Shown one piece after another: positions 34,189 to 42,470 of a stretch of DNA of 64,000 nucleotides (the stretch's first letter is position 1; each line of letters starts with the position of its first letter). Under the pieces are notes generated by a model. The model made no database searches, was not told where the DNA came from, and saw only the letters and a list, made by a program, of their open reading frames with translations. The translations under genes and the position numbers were made by a program. Source of the stretch: Rhizobium aethiopicum (lineage in GTDB: Bacteria; Pseudomonadota; Alphaproteobacteria; Rhizobiales; Rhizobiaceae); the NCBI RefSeq assembly GCF_014197535.1, contig NZ_JACIFV010000024.1, positions 1-64,000 on the forward strand. Direction: 5' to 3'.

Positions 34189-34514
34189 TTTTCGTATCCT
34201 TGTACCTTGGAGAGATAGTCATCGAGACGGTCGAAGCTTTCATCCCAGAAGCGCCGGTAATCGGCGACCCAATCCGCAATTGTCTTCAAGGCTGCCGGCT
34301 CCAGGATGCGGGGACGCGAATTCGCTTCCCGGCCAGAACGGATCAAGCCGGCCTGTTCCAGGACCTTGAGATGCTTTGAGATGGCGGGCTGAGACAGTTC
34401 GAAGGGATCCGCAAGCTCGGCTACGGTCGCCTTGCCGTTGGCGAGCCGCGCGAGAATTGCTCTCCGTGTGGGGTCTGAGAGGGCGGAAAAAATCGCATCG
34501 AGTCGCTCGTCCAT
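34185..34514 (-). CDS. ArsR-family regulator (cassette 1)
   Basis: The 109-residue winged-helix protein has SALSDPTRRAILARLANG, a recognition helix ELSQPAISKHLKVLEQAGLI and wing EANSRPRILEP. No metal-site cysteines are present, matching the subgroup that pairs with AHSA1 proteins. It probably represses its own operon (ArsR-AHSA1-GST). The AT-rich run just upstream (atatagctaaatggttatat) could hold promoter and operator. Confidence 0.92.
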   Translation of the reverse strand: MDERLDAIFSALSDPTRRAILARLANGKATVAELADPFELSQPAISKHLKVLEQAGLIRSGREANSRPRILEPAALKTIADWVADYRRFWDESFDRLDDYLSKVQGYEK

Positions 34515-34705
34515 GCATCACCAATCAGCTATATAGCTAAATGGTTATATTCTGTGCGGCGAAATGTCAAAGACAATTTTGCGCTGGATCGGCAATGACA
34601 GGAAGAAACTCGACCCCTGGTGGGCAAGCGACGATGTCGTGAGCGGAACCTTCCCCGCTCGCGACCGAGTACCCGAGAGACCATTTTGCGGGCGCTGCGC
34701 CTGCC

Positions 34706-35122
34706 TCACATCGGCGGCATCTTTTCGAAGTTTGGCACATCCGGGTCGACCCGATCCCAGGCGAGGCCGCGCACGGTGTAGGTTGCCATTTGTGGCTGAT
34801 ATCGCTCCGGCTCGTCGAGGCTGGCGGCGTGGATGGTGAAGAAATCGGGCATATAGGAGAAGGTCAGGTAAACAGGCGCGCCGCAGGCCGGACAGAAGCC
34901 GCGGGTTTTGACATTGCCGTTGTCGGCGACCATCTGCCAGTGGCTGGCCTCGCCTTCAAGCTTTACCGCCTGCCGGCTCGGGAAGGTCAGATAGGATCCG
35001 TGACCGGTGCCGCTCGTCCGCTGGCAGTCGCGGCACTGGCAGTCGTTCATCGCAATCGGCTCGGCGGCGATCTCGTAATGGATGGCGCCGCAGGCGCAGC
35101 CGCCGGTATAGGGCTTGCTCAT
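34706..35122 (-). CDS. GFA/CENP-V-fold zinc protein
   Basis: The 138-residue protein shows the cysteine pattern of the GFA family: GGCACGAIHYEI, CQCRDCQRTSG and GFCPACGAPVYL, which bind two zinc ions. Family members include a glutathione-formaldehyde adduct enzyme, but most are uncharacterised. It sits between the two ArsR-AHSA1 cassettes, same strand, and may belong to the second. Confidence 0.92.
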   Translation of the reverse strand: MSKPYTGGCACGAIHYEIAAEPIAMNDCQCRDCQRTSGTGHGSYLTFPSRQAVKLEGEASHWQMVADNGNVKTRGFCPACGAPVYLTFSYMPDFFTIHAASLDEPERYQPQMATYTVRGLAWDRVDPDVPNFEKMPPM

Positions 35123-35163
35123 TGCTTTCTCCTGAACAATTCGGTGATGTGGCTGACGCTGGA

Positions 35164-35628
35164 TCAGTCCTCGCTGCCGGCGAGGGCGCCGATATTCTTC
35201 ACGACCTTCTTCCAGCCTTCGCCCATCTTCTGGAAGGCGGTTTCGTTTTTCGGCAGGACGAAGCCGGAATGGACGAGGCGCAGGCGGGTGCCGTTTTCGG
35301 CTCTGGAAAGGATGAAAGTGACGACGGTGTCGAGCGGCGAGCCGTAGCCGGTATTGTCCGCATGCCCGCCCTTCCAGGCATAGGAGAGACGCTCGTTCGG
35401 CTGCACCTCCAGCACCTCGCAGTGAATGGTGCCGTCCCAGCCGCCGGCCGGCGTCGTCTGATAGGTGAAGCGCTTGCCCTCGACCGGCTCGAATCCTTCA
35501 GGCATCATCAGCCAGCGGCCCATCAGCTCGGCGGTGGTTAGCGTTTTCCAGATCGTTTCCGGCGCGTGCGGGAACACTTCGTCGACGACGATCTGCTGCG
35601 TGTCGGGCTTCAATGCGGTGTCGGTCAT
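35164..35628 (-). CDS. AHSA1/SRPBCC-domain protein (cassette 2)
   Basis: The 154-residue protein has VFPHAPETIWKTLTTAELMGRWLM at the start and WDGTIHCEVLEVQPNERLSYAWKGG in the middle, a clear AHSA1 fold. Its start overlaps the upstream ArsR stop (ATGA). It is only distantly similar to the cassette-1 protein, so the two pairs are probably not a recent local duplication. Confidence 0.92.
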   Translation of the reverse strand: MTDTALKPDTQQIVVDEVFPHAPETIWKTLTTAELMGRWLMMPEGFEPVEGKRFTYQTTPAGGWDGTIHCEVLEVQPNERLSYAWKGGHADNTGYGSPLDTVVTFILSRAENGTRLRLVHSGFVLPKNETAFQKMGEGWKKVVKNIGALAGSED

Positions 35629-35954
35629 GGATCGATTTCCTTCAGCAAGGTTCTGAGATCGGCAAAACGTTCGCGCCAGAAGGTGCCGTAATGGCTCATC
35701 CAGTCGACAAGCGGCGCAAGCCCCTCGGGCTCGGCGCGGTAATAGACATTGCGGCCTTCGGGGCGCTCAGTGACCAGGCCCGCCAGCTTCAGCGCCTTGA
35801 GGTGCTGCGAGACGGCGCCCTGGGTGACGGTGCTCGCCCGTGTCAACTCGACGACGGTGATCTCCTTGGAGAGGACGATCTGCTCGAACATGGCCCGCCG
35901 GGTGGGATCGGCAAGGGCGCGCATGACGGTAGTGATGGGGGCGGTCTGGATCAT
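35625..35954 (-). CDS. ArsR-family regulator (cassette 2)
   Basis: The 109-residue winged-helix repressor has RALADPTRRAMFEQIVLSKEI, recognition helix TVTQGAVSQHLKALKLAGLV and wing ERPEGRNVYYRAEPEG. It heads the operon ArsR-AHSA1, perhaps with the GFA gene. The upstream palindrome-like AT-rich sequence near 35975-36000 (gctaattgatgagtcaagactaattg) may be its operator. Confidence 0.92.
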   Translation of the reverse strand: MIQTAPITTVMRALADPTRRAMFEQIVLSKEITVVELTRASTVTQGAVSQHLKALKLAGLVTERPEGRNVYYRAEPEGLAPLVDWMSHYGTFWRERFADLRTLLKEIDP

Positions 35955-36197
35955 GCGGAAACAATAGGTATCGCTAATTGATGAGTCAAGACTAATTGTT
36001 TTTAGCGTCTTTGAACCATCGTTCCGGGGATGCGATCGCTGAGCCGCGGTTTGTCATCTTACGGATATCCGCGAATTCGGCGGGGAGCCGACACCATGAC
36101 ATCGCACGGGATTGCGAGGCGGGCTGGAACCTCGCCAAACCTGCGAAGTTTGCGGAAGGAGGAGAATTCCACGTGCTCTAACCGCCCGGAAGCCTCC

Positions 36198-37361
36198 ATG
36201 GACATGCAAATGCGCCATCTTGAAATCTACCGCAGACAGGGTGAGTTCGCAGCCTGGCCGGCAAATTATGGCCTCTGGTCCTGGGGTGACGAAATCGTCG
36301 TCGTCTTTGCGCGCGGCAAACTCGGAGCCAAGGGGGAGTTGCACGAACTGGACCGTGATTATCCATTCGTACCCTGGCAGGCACGCAGCCTGGACGGCGG
36401 ACTGACATGGATGGGCGAGCCGTTCCGCGGCCATGTGCCGGGTGGGCACTCGCTTTCGGCCGACGAGCACCTGAACGCCGATCTCAAGATTCGTCCCCAT
36501 CTGTCGGTCCGTGATGACCTCTGCGTTCTGGATGAGCCCATGGACTTTCTCGATCCCGAGACGATAATCATGTGCGCCAGAACCGATGTGGAGGGCGATG
36601 CTGTCAGCTGGTTCTATGTCAGCCGGGATCGATGCCTGACATGGCAGGGTCCATATCGTTTTACCGGCTTGCATCTTCCGATCTCGGCGCGCACCGATGT
36701 CGTGCCTCTTGGCAGGGAGCATGCGCTCTTCATGCTCAGCACCTCCAAAGAGGGCGGCGCGGAAGGTAGAGTGTTCTGCGCGCGCACTGGGGATGGCGGG
36801 CGCAGCTTCGTCCTTCAAGGCTTTGTCGGCCCGGAACCTGAGGGCTATTCGATCATGCCGGCATCCACGGCACTTTCCGGTGGCGCCATACTGACCTTGA
36901 CGCGCTGCATGGGGAAGGGCGGCGGCAAGGGGTGGATAGAAGCCTTCACCTCCGACGACGAAGGCAAGACCTGGACTGGGAAAGGCTGCATCGTCGGCGA
37001 CACGGGCAGCAATGGCAATCCGCCAGCGCTCGCACGGATCGAAGACAGGCTACTCCTCGTCTACGGCTACCGTGATCCGCCATTTGGCATCAGGATGCGC
37101 ATGAGTTTCGATGACGGCCAGACATGGGGCGCCGAGAAGGTCATCCGCAGCGACGGCGGCACGGCTGATCTCGGTTATCCCAGAATCGCGGAATGCGGTG
37201 AGGGATCCCTGCTCGCCGTCTACTACTTCAACGATGGCGACAGGGAGGAGCGTTACCTCGCAGCATCCATTCTCACGCCTGCCAGAGATCAAGAAGGAGG
37301 CGAGGACGGCGCTGCTTCATCGCAGTCGCAGTTCTGCGCCATGCCGAAGAGGAACGTTTGA
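36198..37361 (+). CDS. BNR/Asp-box beta-propeller, sialidase-like protein
   Basis: From ATG 36198 the protein has 387 residues and five Asp-box repeats (SLDGGLTW, SRDRCLTW, TGDGGRSF, TSDDEGKTW, SFDDGQTW) spaced as in six-bladed sialidase propellers. No signal peptide is seen from this start; an upstream frame from 36030 adds a poorly conserved leader. Catalytic Arg/Tyr residues of true sialidases cannot be confirmed by eye, so the substrate is open. The C-terminus (QEGGEDGAASSQSQFC) is divergent. Confidence 0.8.
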   Translation: MDMQMRHLEIYRRQGEFAAWPANYGLWSWGDEIVVVFARGKLGAKGELHELDRDYPFVPWQARSLDGGLTWMGEPFRGHVPGGHSLSADEHLNADLKIRPHLSVRDDLCVLDEPMDFLDPETIIMCARTDVEGDAVSWFYVSRDRCLTWQGPYRFTGLHLPISARTDVVPLGREHALFMLSTSKEGGAEGRVFCARTGDGGRSFVLQGFVGPEPEGYSIMPASTALSGGAILTLTRCMGKGGGKGWIEAFTSDDEGKTWTGKGCIVGDTGSNGNPPALARIEDRLLLVYGYRDPPFGIRMRMSFDDGQTWGAEKVIRSDGGTADLGYPRIAECGEGSLLAVYYFNDGDREERYLAASILTPARDQEGGEDGAASSQSQFCAMPKRNV

Positions 37362-37372
37362 AGCGCATTCGG

Positions 37373-37397
37373 GGAACAAAGCGGGGCACCCGTGGTT
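37373..37397 (+). promoter_or_regulatory. Candidate EcfG/RpoE2-type promoter for the envelope-stress operon
   Basis: GGAAC (37373-37377), sixteen bases, GGTT (37394-37397). The start codon at 37439 follows 41 bases later, after the ribosome site GGGAGG. It matches the sites at 6044 and 8949 in both boxes and spacing. Confidence 0.65.
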
Positions 37398-37438
37398 CGG
37401 GGCTGCCGCAGTCGCCGGCACGACATGGGAGGTTAGAC

Positions 37439-38005
37439 ATGCAAAACGATTTCACGGATCCGGCAGGAAGAAGCACATCGGCGCCGACACCGTCCTCATC
37501 CCCAGGTTTCGGTTCTTCGCCGGAGACGCGCACGTCCATTTCCGATCTGGAAGCGAAGGTAAGCGAAGATGTTTCCGCCGCCAAAGAAGTGATCAAGGAA
37601 GGCACCGACACGGCCGTCGAGAAAGCCAAGGAAGTCTTTTCCGAACGCACCAGCTTCGCTGCTCGCCAGGTCGGCGGCGTTGCAACGGCACTTGAGAAAG
37701 CCGGCGCCGAAATGGAAAGCTCCGGTCAGGCTGAAGTCGGGCGATACGCCAGGCAAATCGGGCGCAGCGTGCAGACTGTCGCTCGGCGGATGGAAGGCAA
37801 GGACATCGGCGAAATCGCCACCATGACCGAGGATTTCGGGCGCAAGCAACCGCTCGCCTTTCTCGGGATCGCCGCACTTGCAGGCCTGGCAGCAAGCCGC
37901 TTCCTGACAGCCTCCGCGAAAAGGCAAACAGCTGCCGCGCCGCGTGAGCCATCGATTGGCCTCCGCCCCGGCACCCCAACGACCGGAGGCGAGGATAATG
38001 TCTAA
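37439..38005 (+). CDS. YqjD/ElaB-like stress-associated membrane protein
   Basis: ATG 37439 follows GGGAGG. The 188-residue protein starts with a disordered Ser/Pro-rich segment. A long amphipathic helix region follows (DLEAKVSEDVSAAKEVIKEGTDTAVEKAKEVF) and one C-terminal hydrophobic helix (LAFLGIAALAGLAASRFL). This matches the style of YqjD-like membrane proteins, though the match is by architecture. It is the first gene of a three-gene operon with overlapping junctions. Confidence 0.75.
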   Translation: MQNDFTDPAGRSTSAPTPSSSPGFGSSPETRTSISDLEAKVSEDVSAAKEVIKEGTDTAVEKAKEVFSERTSFAARQVGGVATALEKAGAEMESSGQAEVGRYARQIGRSVQTVARRMEGKDIGEIATMTEDFGRKQPLAFLGIAALAGLAASRFLTASAKRQTAAAPREPSIGLRPGTPTTGGEDNV

Positions 38006-38414
38006 ATCTTCAGAGAACACGCCCCTCTCCGAGCTCGTCAGTGGCCTCGTAGGTGATGTCACGGGCCTGCTCCGCAAGGAAATCGATCTTGCCAAGACGG
38101 AAGCTTCGGAAAAACTTTCACAGGCGCTCAGCGGCGTGGAGATTCTCCTATTCGGATTGGTGCTGGCGATCGGGGCTGTCGGCGTCCTGCTGAGTGCCCT
38201 TGTCGGCGGTCTCGCGGCCTTCCTCGTGACACAGGGTTTTACCCAAACCACTGCCAGTGCGCTCGCCTCTCTGATCGTCGGCGTCATCATTGCCGGCATC
38301 GCTTGGGGCTTGGTCTCCCGGGGTCTCGCCGCACTTCGCGCCAACAACATGAAATTGGATCGTACTGCGACCTCGCTTCGCCGCGACGTTGATGTTGTGA
38401 AGGACAAAATCTGA
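37998..38414 (+). CDS. YqjE-like/phage-holin-superfamily membrane protein
   Basis: The start at 37998 overlaps the previous stop by eight bases. The 138-residue protein has an N-terminal amphipathic helix (SELVSGLVGDVTGLLRKEIDLAKTEASEKL, a known signature), two membrane helices (about 49-72 and 78-103), and a basic tail. This is the YqjE (putative superfamily holin) family, an envelope-stress component rather than a lytic holin. Confidence 0.88.
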   Translation: MSKSSENTPLSELVSGLVGDVTGLLRKEIDLAKTEASEKLSQALSGVEILLFGLVLAIGAVGVLLSALVGGLAAFLVTQGFTQTTASALASLIVGVIIAGIAWGLVSRGLAALRANNMKLDRTATSLRRDVDVVKDKI

Positions 38415-39424
38415 TGGAAAATTCAATGGAAAAAACATCGGCAGAGCTTCAGCGGGAGATCGACCAGGACCGCCGCCGCATAGGAGATCGGATTGACGCG
38501 ATCCAGGAACGGATGTCGCCGGGCCAGCTCATCGATGAGGTCATCGCATACGCCAAGGGAAGCGGCGGCGCAGAGTATGTCAGCAATCTTGGCCGCGCCC
38601 TTAAGGAGAACCCTCTGCCGGTCGCGCTGATGGGCGTGAGCCTGGCCTGGCTCATGGCAAAAGGCAGTCCGTCACCAGGTGACACGGCGATCTGGAGCAA
38701 GGATCCTGAATACCCGCTTTATCCGGCGACTGGCCGGGTTCGCAGGATTGGTCCGCCGGCAATGGAAAACGGAGCGCGTTACAGCCATTTTGCTGATGAA
38801 TCCGGCAAGAGGTTGAAAGCGTTGACAGACGAAACAGGAGGTCGTGCCGGCGATTTCATGGACGAGGCGGGCAAGACCTATCGTGGCTTCGCCGACGCCA
38901 GCGGAAAGCAGATCAATCAGATCGCCGACGAGACTGGTGCAATCCTCGACGCGGCCACCGGCTGGGCGGCGGAGAAATGGGAGCAGGCGAAAAGCGCCGC
39001 GAGTGACCTCGGCGCCCGTGCGTCTGACGCGGCGAGCTCGCTGTCGAGCCGATCCTCCTCGGCGGCGACCAGTCTTCAGGAGCAAACGAGCAAACTCAAC
39101 GAGGCGATCCTCACCCATTTCCGCGACCAGCCGCTCGTCGGCGGTGCCCTGGCTTTCGCGGTCGGTGCTGCGATCGGCGCGGCGCTGCCCCATACCGACG
39201 CCGAGGATGAATTGGTCGGCGAAGCCGCAGATAGCACGAGAGATAGCCTCAGCCATCAGGCTCAGGACGTCGTCGCGCAGGGTAAAGAGGTAGCGTCGGA
39301 AGTCTATCACAAGACCGTGGACGTTGCCTCCGATGCTCATGATGTTATCAAGGAACGCGTGGTGGACGAAGCAGAAGCTTTCATAGATCGCAAGGATGGC
39401 CTCGGCGGAACCGATCGGCGGTAG
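38414..39424 (+). CDS. DUF3618 protein, nutrient-deprivation-induced type
   Basis: Start 38414 overlaps the stop of the previous gene (TGATG). The 336-residue protein begins with the DUF3618 helix (LQREIDQDRRRIGDRIDAIQERMSPGQLIDEV). It has two hydrophobic helices (about 60-78 and 238-255, FAVGAAIGAALPH) and long Ala/Ser/Lys-rich coiled helices. Members are often annotated as nutrient-deprivation-induced. Under the stress promoter candidate upstream, this operon probably reinforces the inner membrane in stationary or osmotic stress. Confidence 0.87.
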   Translation: MENSMEKTSAELQREIDQDRRRIGDRIDAIQERMSPGQLIDEVIAYAKGSGGAEYVSNLGRALKENPLPVALMGVSLAWLMAKGSPSPGDTAIWSKDPEYPLYPATGRVRRIGPPAMENGARYSHFADESGKRLKALTDETGGRAGDFMDEAGKTYRGFADASGKQINQIADETGAILDAATGWAAEKWEQAKSAASDLGARASDAASSLSSRSSSAATSLQEQTSKLNEAILTHFRDQPLVGGALAFAVGAAIGAALPHTDAEDELVGEAADSTRDSLSHQAQDVVAQGKEVASEVYHKTVDVASDAHDVIKERVVDEAEAFIDRKDGLGGTDRR

Positions 39425-39636
39425 AGGATCCATACCGGTCGGTCCCAGGGAAGGTTCCACGGACTGTCATCGCTGACCATCAGCTTCATGTCCTTGAAAG
39501 CGGTGCGCCATACGGAAGCCCGCCGCGGGCGCGGAGGCAGGAGGCGCGTGAGCGGCAGCAGGGTATCGCGAGCGATGGTGCCCTGAGTCCGCCCGGGAGC
39601 ATTGACTCCGGGTCGTGTCCTGCTGATCGTTGGCCG

Positions 39637-40441
39637 ATGACCGCTCCGCACTTTCACACCCGTCTCTCGCTCAGCAAGGATCTGGAAAAGCTCGGACTTC
39701 GCGCCGGCGACATGGTCATGGTTCATGCCGCCATGAGCAGGCTGGGGCGGTTGCTCAACGGTCCCGACATGTTCATCGATGCGCTGCGCGATGTCGTCGG
39801 CCCGTCGGGCACCGTCGTCGCCTATACGGACTGGAACGGCGCCTATGACGAACTGCTCGACGAGAACGGCCGCGTTCCTCTTGAATGGCGCGACCATATC
39901 GCACCCTTCGATCCCACGACCTCCCGGGCGATCCGCGATAACGGCATCTTCCCGGAATTCCTTCGAACCACGGCAGGGTCGCGGCGCAGCGGCAATCCGG
40001 GCGCCTCGGTCGCGGCGATCGGCGCCAGGGCCGACTGGCTCACCGCCGACCACCCGCTCGACTACGGTTATGGCGAGGGCTCGCCGCTCGCCAAACTCGT
40101 GGCGGCCGGCGGCAAGGTCCTCATGGCCGGAGCCCCGCTCGACACGATGACGCTTCTCCATCATGCCGAGCACCTGGCTGAAATCCCGAACAAGCGCCTG
40201 CGCCGCTACGAGGTGCCCTTTGCCACACCGGCCGGCGTGGTATGGCGCATGCTCGAGGAATTCGACACGGCCGACCCGGTTGTGCCAGGCCTCGAAAGCG
40301 ATTACTTCGCCCGGATCGTCAGCGCCTTTCTCGCCGGCGGGCAGGGCGCACTAGGGCCTGATCGGAGACGCGCCATCGGTGCTGGTCGATGCGGCCTCGA
40401 TCTGCAGCTTCGCTGTCGATTGGATGGAGCATCACGCCTGA
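39637..40441 (+). pseudogene. Aminoglycoside 3-N-acetyltransferase-like gene, frameshifted near its 3' end
   Basis: From ATG 39637 the frame encodes an AAC(3)-fold protein (GLRAGDMVMVHAAMSRLG; FDPTTSRAIRDNG; GNPGASVAAIG; LMAGAPLDTMTLLHHAEH) to about residue 238. Then at CTAGGG (40351-40356) the family sequence continues in the +1 frame as GLIGDAPSVLVDAASICSFAVDW to the stop at 40441. One extra G would explain it, and the restored protein would have 267 residues, the usual length. Read in the original frame it ends at 40554 with an unrelated tail. True enzymes acetylate aminoglycosides using acetyl-CoA, but environmental copies are often related acyltransferases. Confidence 0.8.
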
Positions 40442-40509
40442 GCAGGCTGAGCGGCTCCGCGCTGCCGTGCCAGGCTCTTGCGCTTCTGCGCCGGCTCCGC
40501 CAGCCTCAC

Positions 40510-40534
40510 GGAACAAAATCCCGATGGCGATGTT
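40510..40534 (+). promoter_or_regulatory. Candidate EcfG/RpoE2-type promoter
   Basis: GGAAC (40510-40514), sixteen bases, TGTT (40531-40534); GGAAC-N18-TT. It precedes the secreted protein gene at 40572 by 37 bases. Confidence 0.45.
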
Positions 40535-40571
40535 GGTATGGCGATAAGCAATAAGGCCATGGGAGGAATCC

Positions 40572-40913
40572 ATGCATAAGTCTCTTCAGTTCGTGTTGAT
40601 CGGCCTGGCCTCGATGACCGGCCTGACGATCGCGCCGACGATCGCCGCCGCGCAGGATATGGAGTTGCGCATCGGCCCCGGCGGCGTCGGCGTTTATGAC
40701 CGCGACCGTGACCGTGACCGTTACGACCGCTACGAGCGCCGCGGACCACGCGGCTGCGATCCCGACGATGCGCTCGACATCGCTCGCAGCGAAGGCCTGC
40801 GCCGCGCTCAGATCGTCCGCATGTCGCCGCGCAGGATCGTCGTCGAGGGGATGACGCGCCGCGGGCCGGATCGGATGGTCTTCGCCAACCGGCGCGGTTG
40901 CCCGGAAATCTGA
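40572..40913 (+). CDS. Secreted small protein with charged repeat (113 aa)
   Basis: A signal peptide covers about residues 1-27 (FVLIGLASMTGLTIAPTIAAA). It is followed by a DRDRDRDRYDRYERR stretch and a C-terminal module with paired cysteines (GCDPDDALDIARSEGLRRAQIV ... RIVVEGMTRRGPDRMVFANRRGCPEI). This small C-terminal module occurs in many rhizobial exported proteins of unknown function. A stress-type promoter candidate lies just upstream. Confidence 0.8.
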   Translation: MHKSLQFVLIGLASMTGLTIAPTIAAAQDMELRIGPGGVGVYDRDRDRDRYDRYERRGPRGCDPDDALDIARSEGLRRAQIVRMSPRRIVVEGMTRRGPDRMVFANRRGCPEI

Positions 40914-41053
40914 ACCGACTTGTGACAGTCGAACAATGCCGCCGGCACGGGCCATTGCGCCCGTCGGCGGGAGCTTTCCACGATTGTGAACTTTCGCCCA
41001 TTCAGCACTCCGGCTGGCGTTAACCCCACGGAGCACCACAGGAGGATTTCATC

Positions 41054-41587
41054 ATGATGAGCGGTCAAATGAAGGCGCTTCTCGCCGTTCTTGCCGTTGC
41101 CGGTTACCAGAACAGGGACAAGATCCGGGAGCTCCTGCGGGGTCTGCAGAACCCGCAGCAGGCGGGCGCCGGAGGCCAGCCATCAGGCGGCCTCGGCGGC
41201 ATTCTCGGCGGACTGGGCGGTTCCGGGGGTCTCGGCGGCCTTCTCGGTGGATTGACCTCCGGCAGCATCGTCAGCGGCGGCCTCGGCGACCTCCTGAAGA
41301 CCTTTCAGCAGAACGGCCAGGGCGACAAGATGGAATCCTGGGTGCGCCGCGGGCAGAATGCCGACATCAATGACGGCGAACTTGCCACAGCCCTCGGCCC
41401 GGATGTCCTGGACGAGATCGCCAGGAATACCGGCCTCTCGCATCAGGAGATCCTCGGCCGGCTGAGCCGCGATCTTCCCAAGGCCGTCGACGATCTGACC
41501 CCGGAGGGAAAAGTGCCGAGCGCAGAGGAGGCGTTCACGTCCTCGGCGAGCCAGGCAACGACGTCAGGGCGGCCGGGCGGCGTTTAG
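41054..41587 (+). CDS. YidB-family protein
   Basis: The 177-residue protein has a hydrophobic start, a long Gly/Leu-rich low-complexity region (about 40-80), and the YidB signature FQQNGQGDKMESWVRRGQN. The LGPDVLDEIARNTGLSHQEILGRLSRDLPKAVDDLTPEGKVP segment follows. This conserved C-terminal domain (DUF937) is common in proteobacteria; its function is unknown. AGGAGG eight bases before ATG 41054 supports the start. Confidence 0.9.
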   Translation: MMSGQMKALLAVLAVAGYQNRDKIRELLRGLQNPQQAGAGGQPSGGLGGILGGLGGSGGLGGLLGGLTSGSIVSGGLGDLLKTFQQNGQGDKMESWVRRGQNADINDGELATALGPDVLDEIARNTGLSHQEILGRLSRDLPKAVDDLTPEGKVPSAEEAFTSSASQATTSGRPGGV

Positions 41588-41612
41588 TCCTAGGCAAACG
41601 CGCCGTTTGAGA

Positions 41613-42470
41613 TCAGTTCGCCAGATATCTTCGAAGAAAGGCGTAAACGCTGCGCATGGACTTCGCCGCAGCGTCGGGGTCGTATTTTTCGATATGACCC
41701 AGCACCCTCCTTCCCACCAGGAACTCCGGCGCATCGAAATTGTGATAGATGCCCTTGTAGACATTGAGCTCGACGGGCGGGGCATTGTCGCTGAGGCGGG
41801 CAAGCCGCTTCTGGCACCGTTCGGCCCGGCTCCAATTGTCGCGCTCGCCTGTCATGATCAAGATCGGTATCGTCGGGTCGCCCCGATCGGCGTCACAGGC
41901 GGGATAGTAGGCAACCGCCGCCCTGAACTTGCGCTCCATAAGCTGCTCATTGCCGTCGTTTTTTGTGGCGTCCAGCGTCGCGGTGCCGCCGGCCGAAAAG
42001 CCCATCAAGGCGACGCGCCTGATATCGACAAAGCTTGATTTCGATAGAAAATCCAAAGCGCCATAGGCATCGAAGACGCGCTCGGGAAGAGCGCTTCGAC
42101 AGGTGTCGTCGAGCTTGCGGGTGGTGAAACTGTCGACAACGAGCACGACATAGCCCCATCTGACCAGCCGTTTCGGCCATAGCTCTTTGACGCTCAAGCG
42201 CAGGTGATCGCAGCCATGCAGGAGAACCACCGCCGGGAAGGGGCCGTCGCCGGGAGGGCGGGATAGATAGCCGAGCAACGGCGTGCCCCGCGGTTGAGAT
42301 AGAATTTCTCCTTGTTCTGCAGCCTTGCGGATTCGAAACGCGCTGAGCTTGACGGGGGCGCTTTCGAACCGCACCAGTTCGTCGGCATCGGCGGGGTCCG
42401 CGGACATGGGGACGCCGAGAAAAGTGGCGAGGCAAAGAAAGAGTCCTGCAGTTTTCACCGACGCCTCCAT
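41613..42470 (-). CDS. Exported dienelactone-hydrolase-like protein
   Basis: The 285-residue protein has an N-terminal signal-like segment (AGLFLCLATFLGVPMSA) and an alpha/beta-hydrolase fold of the dienelactone hydrolase class. The oxyanion loop is VVLLHGCDHL, the nucleophile region MGFSAGGTATLDA, the acid is in MTGERDNW and the His in YKGIYHNFD. The nucleophile is Ser in GFSAGG, whereas classical dienelactone hydrolases use Cys, so a general esterase role is more likely. It is convergent with the YidB-like gene. Confidence 0.85.
   Translation of the reverse strand: MEASVKTAGLFLCLATFLGVPMSADPADADELVRFESAPVKLSAFRIRKAAEQGEILSQPRGTPLLGYLSRPPGDGPFPAVVLLHGCDHLRLSVKELWPKRLVRWGYVVLVVDSFTTRKLDDTCRSALPERVFDAYGALDFLSKSSFVDIRRVALMGFSAGGTATLDATKNDGNEQLMERKFRAAVAYYPACDADRGDPTIPILIMTGERDNWSRAERCQKRLARLSDNAPPVELNVYKGIYHNFDAPEFLVGRRVLGHIEKYDPDAAAKSMRSVYAFLRRYLAN

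Noticed and set aside
37998-38414. Lytic phage holin before the prophage
   Set aside because: It belongs to the YqjE-like host family in a stress operon with DUF3618, not to a lysis cassette.
39337-40173. Long minus-strand open frame opposite the AAC(3) gene
   Set aside because: It is a high-GC shadow of the plus-strand gene, with a Gly/Arg/Asp-rich product of no family character.
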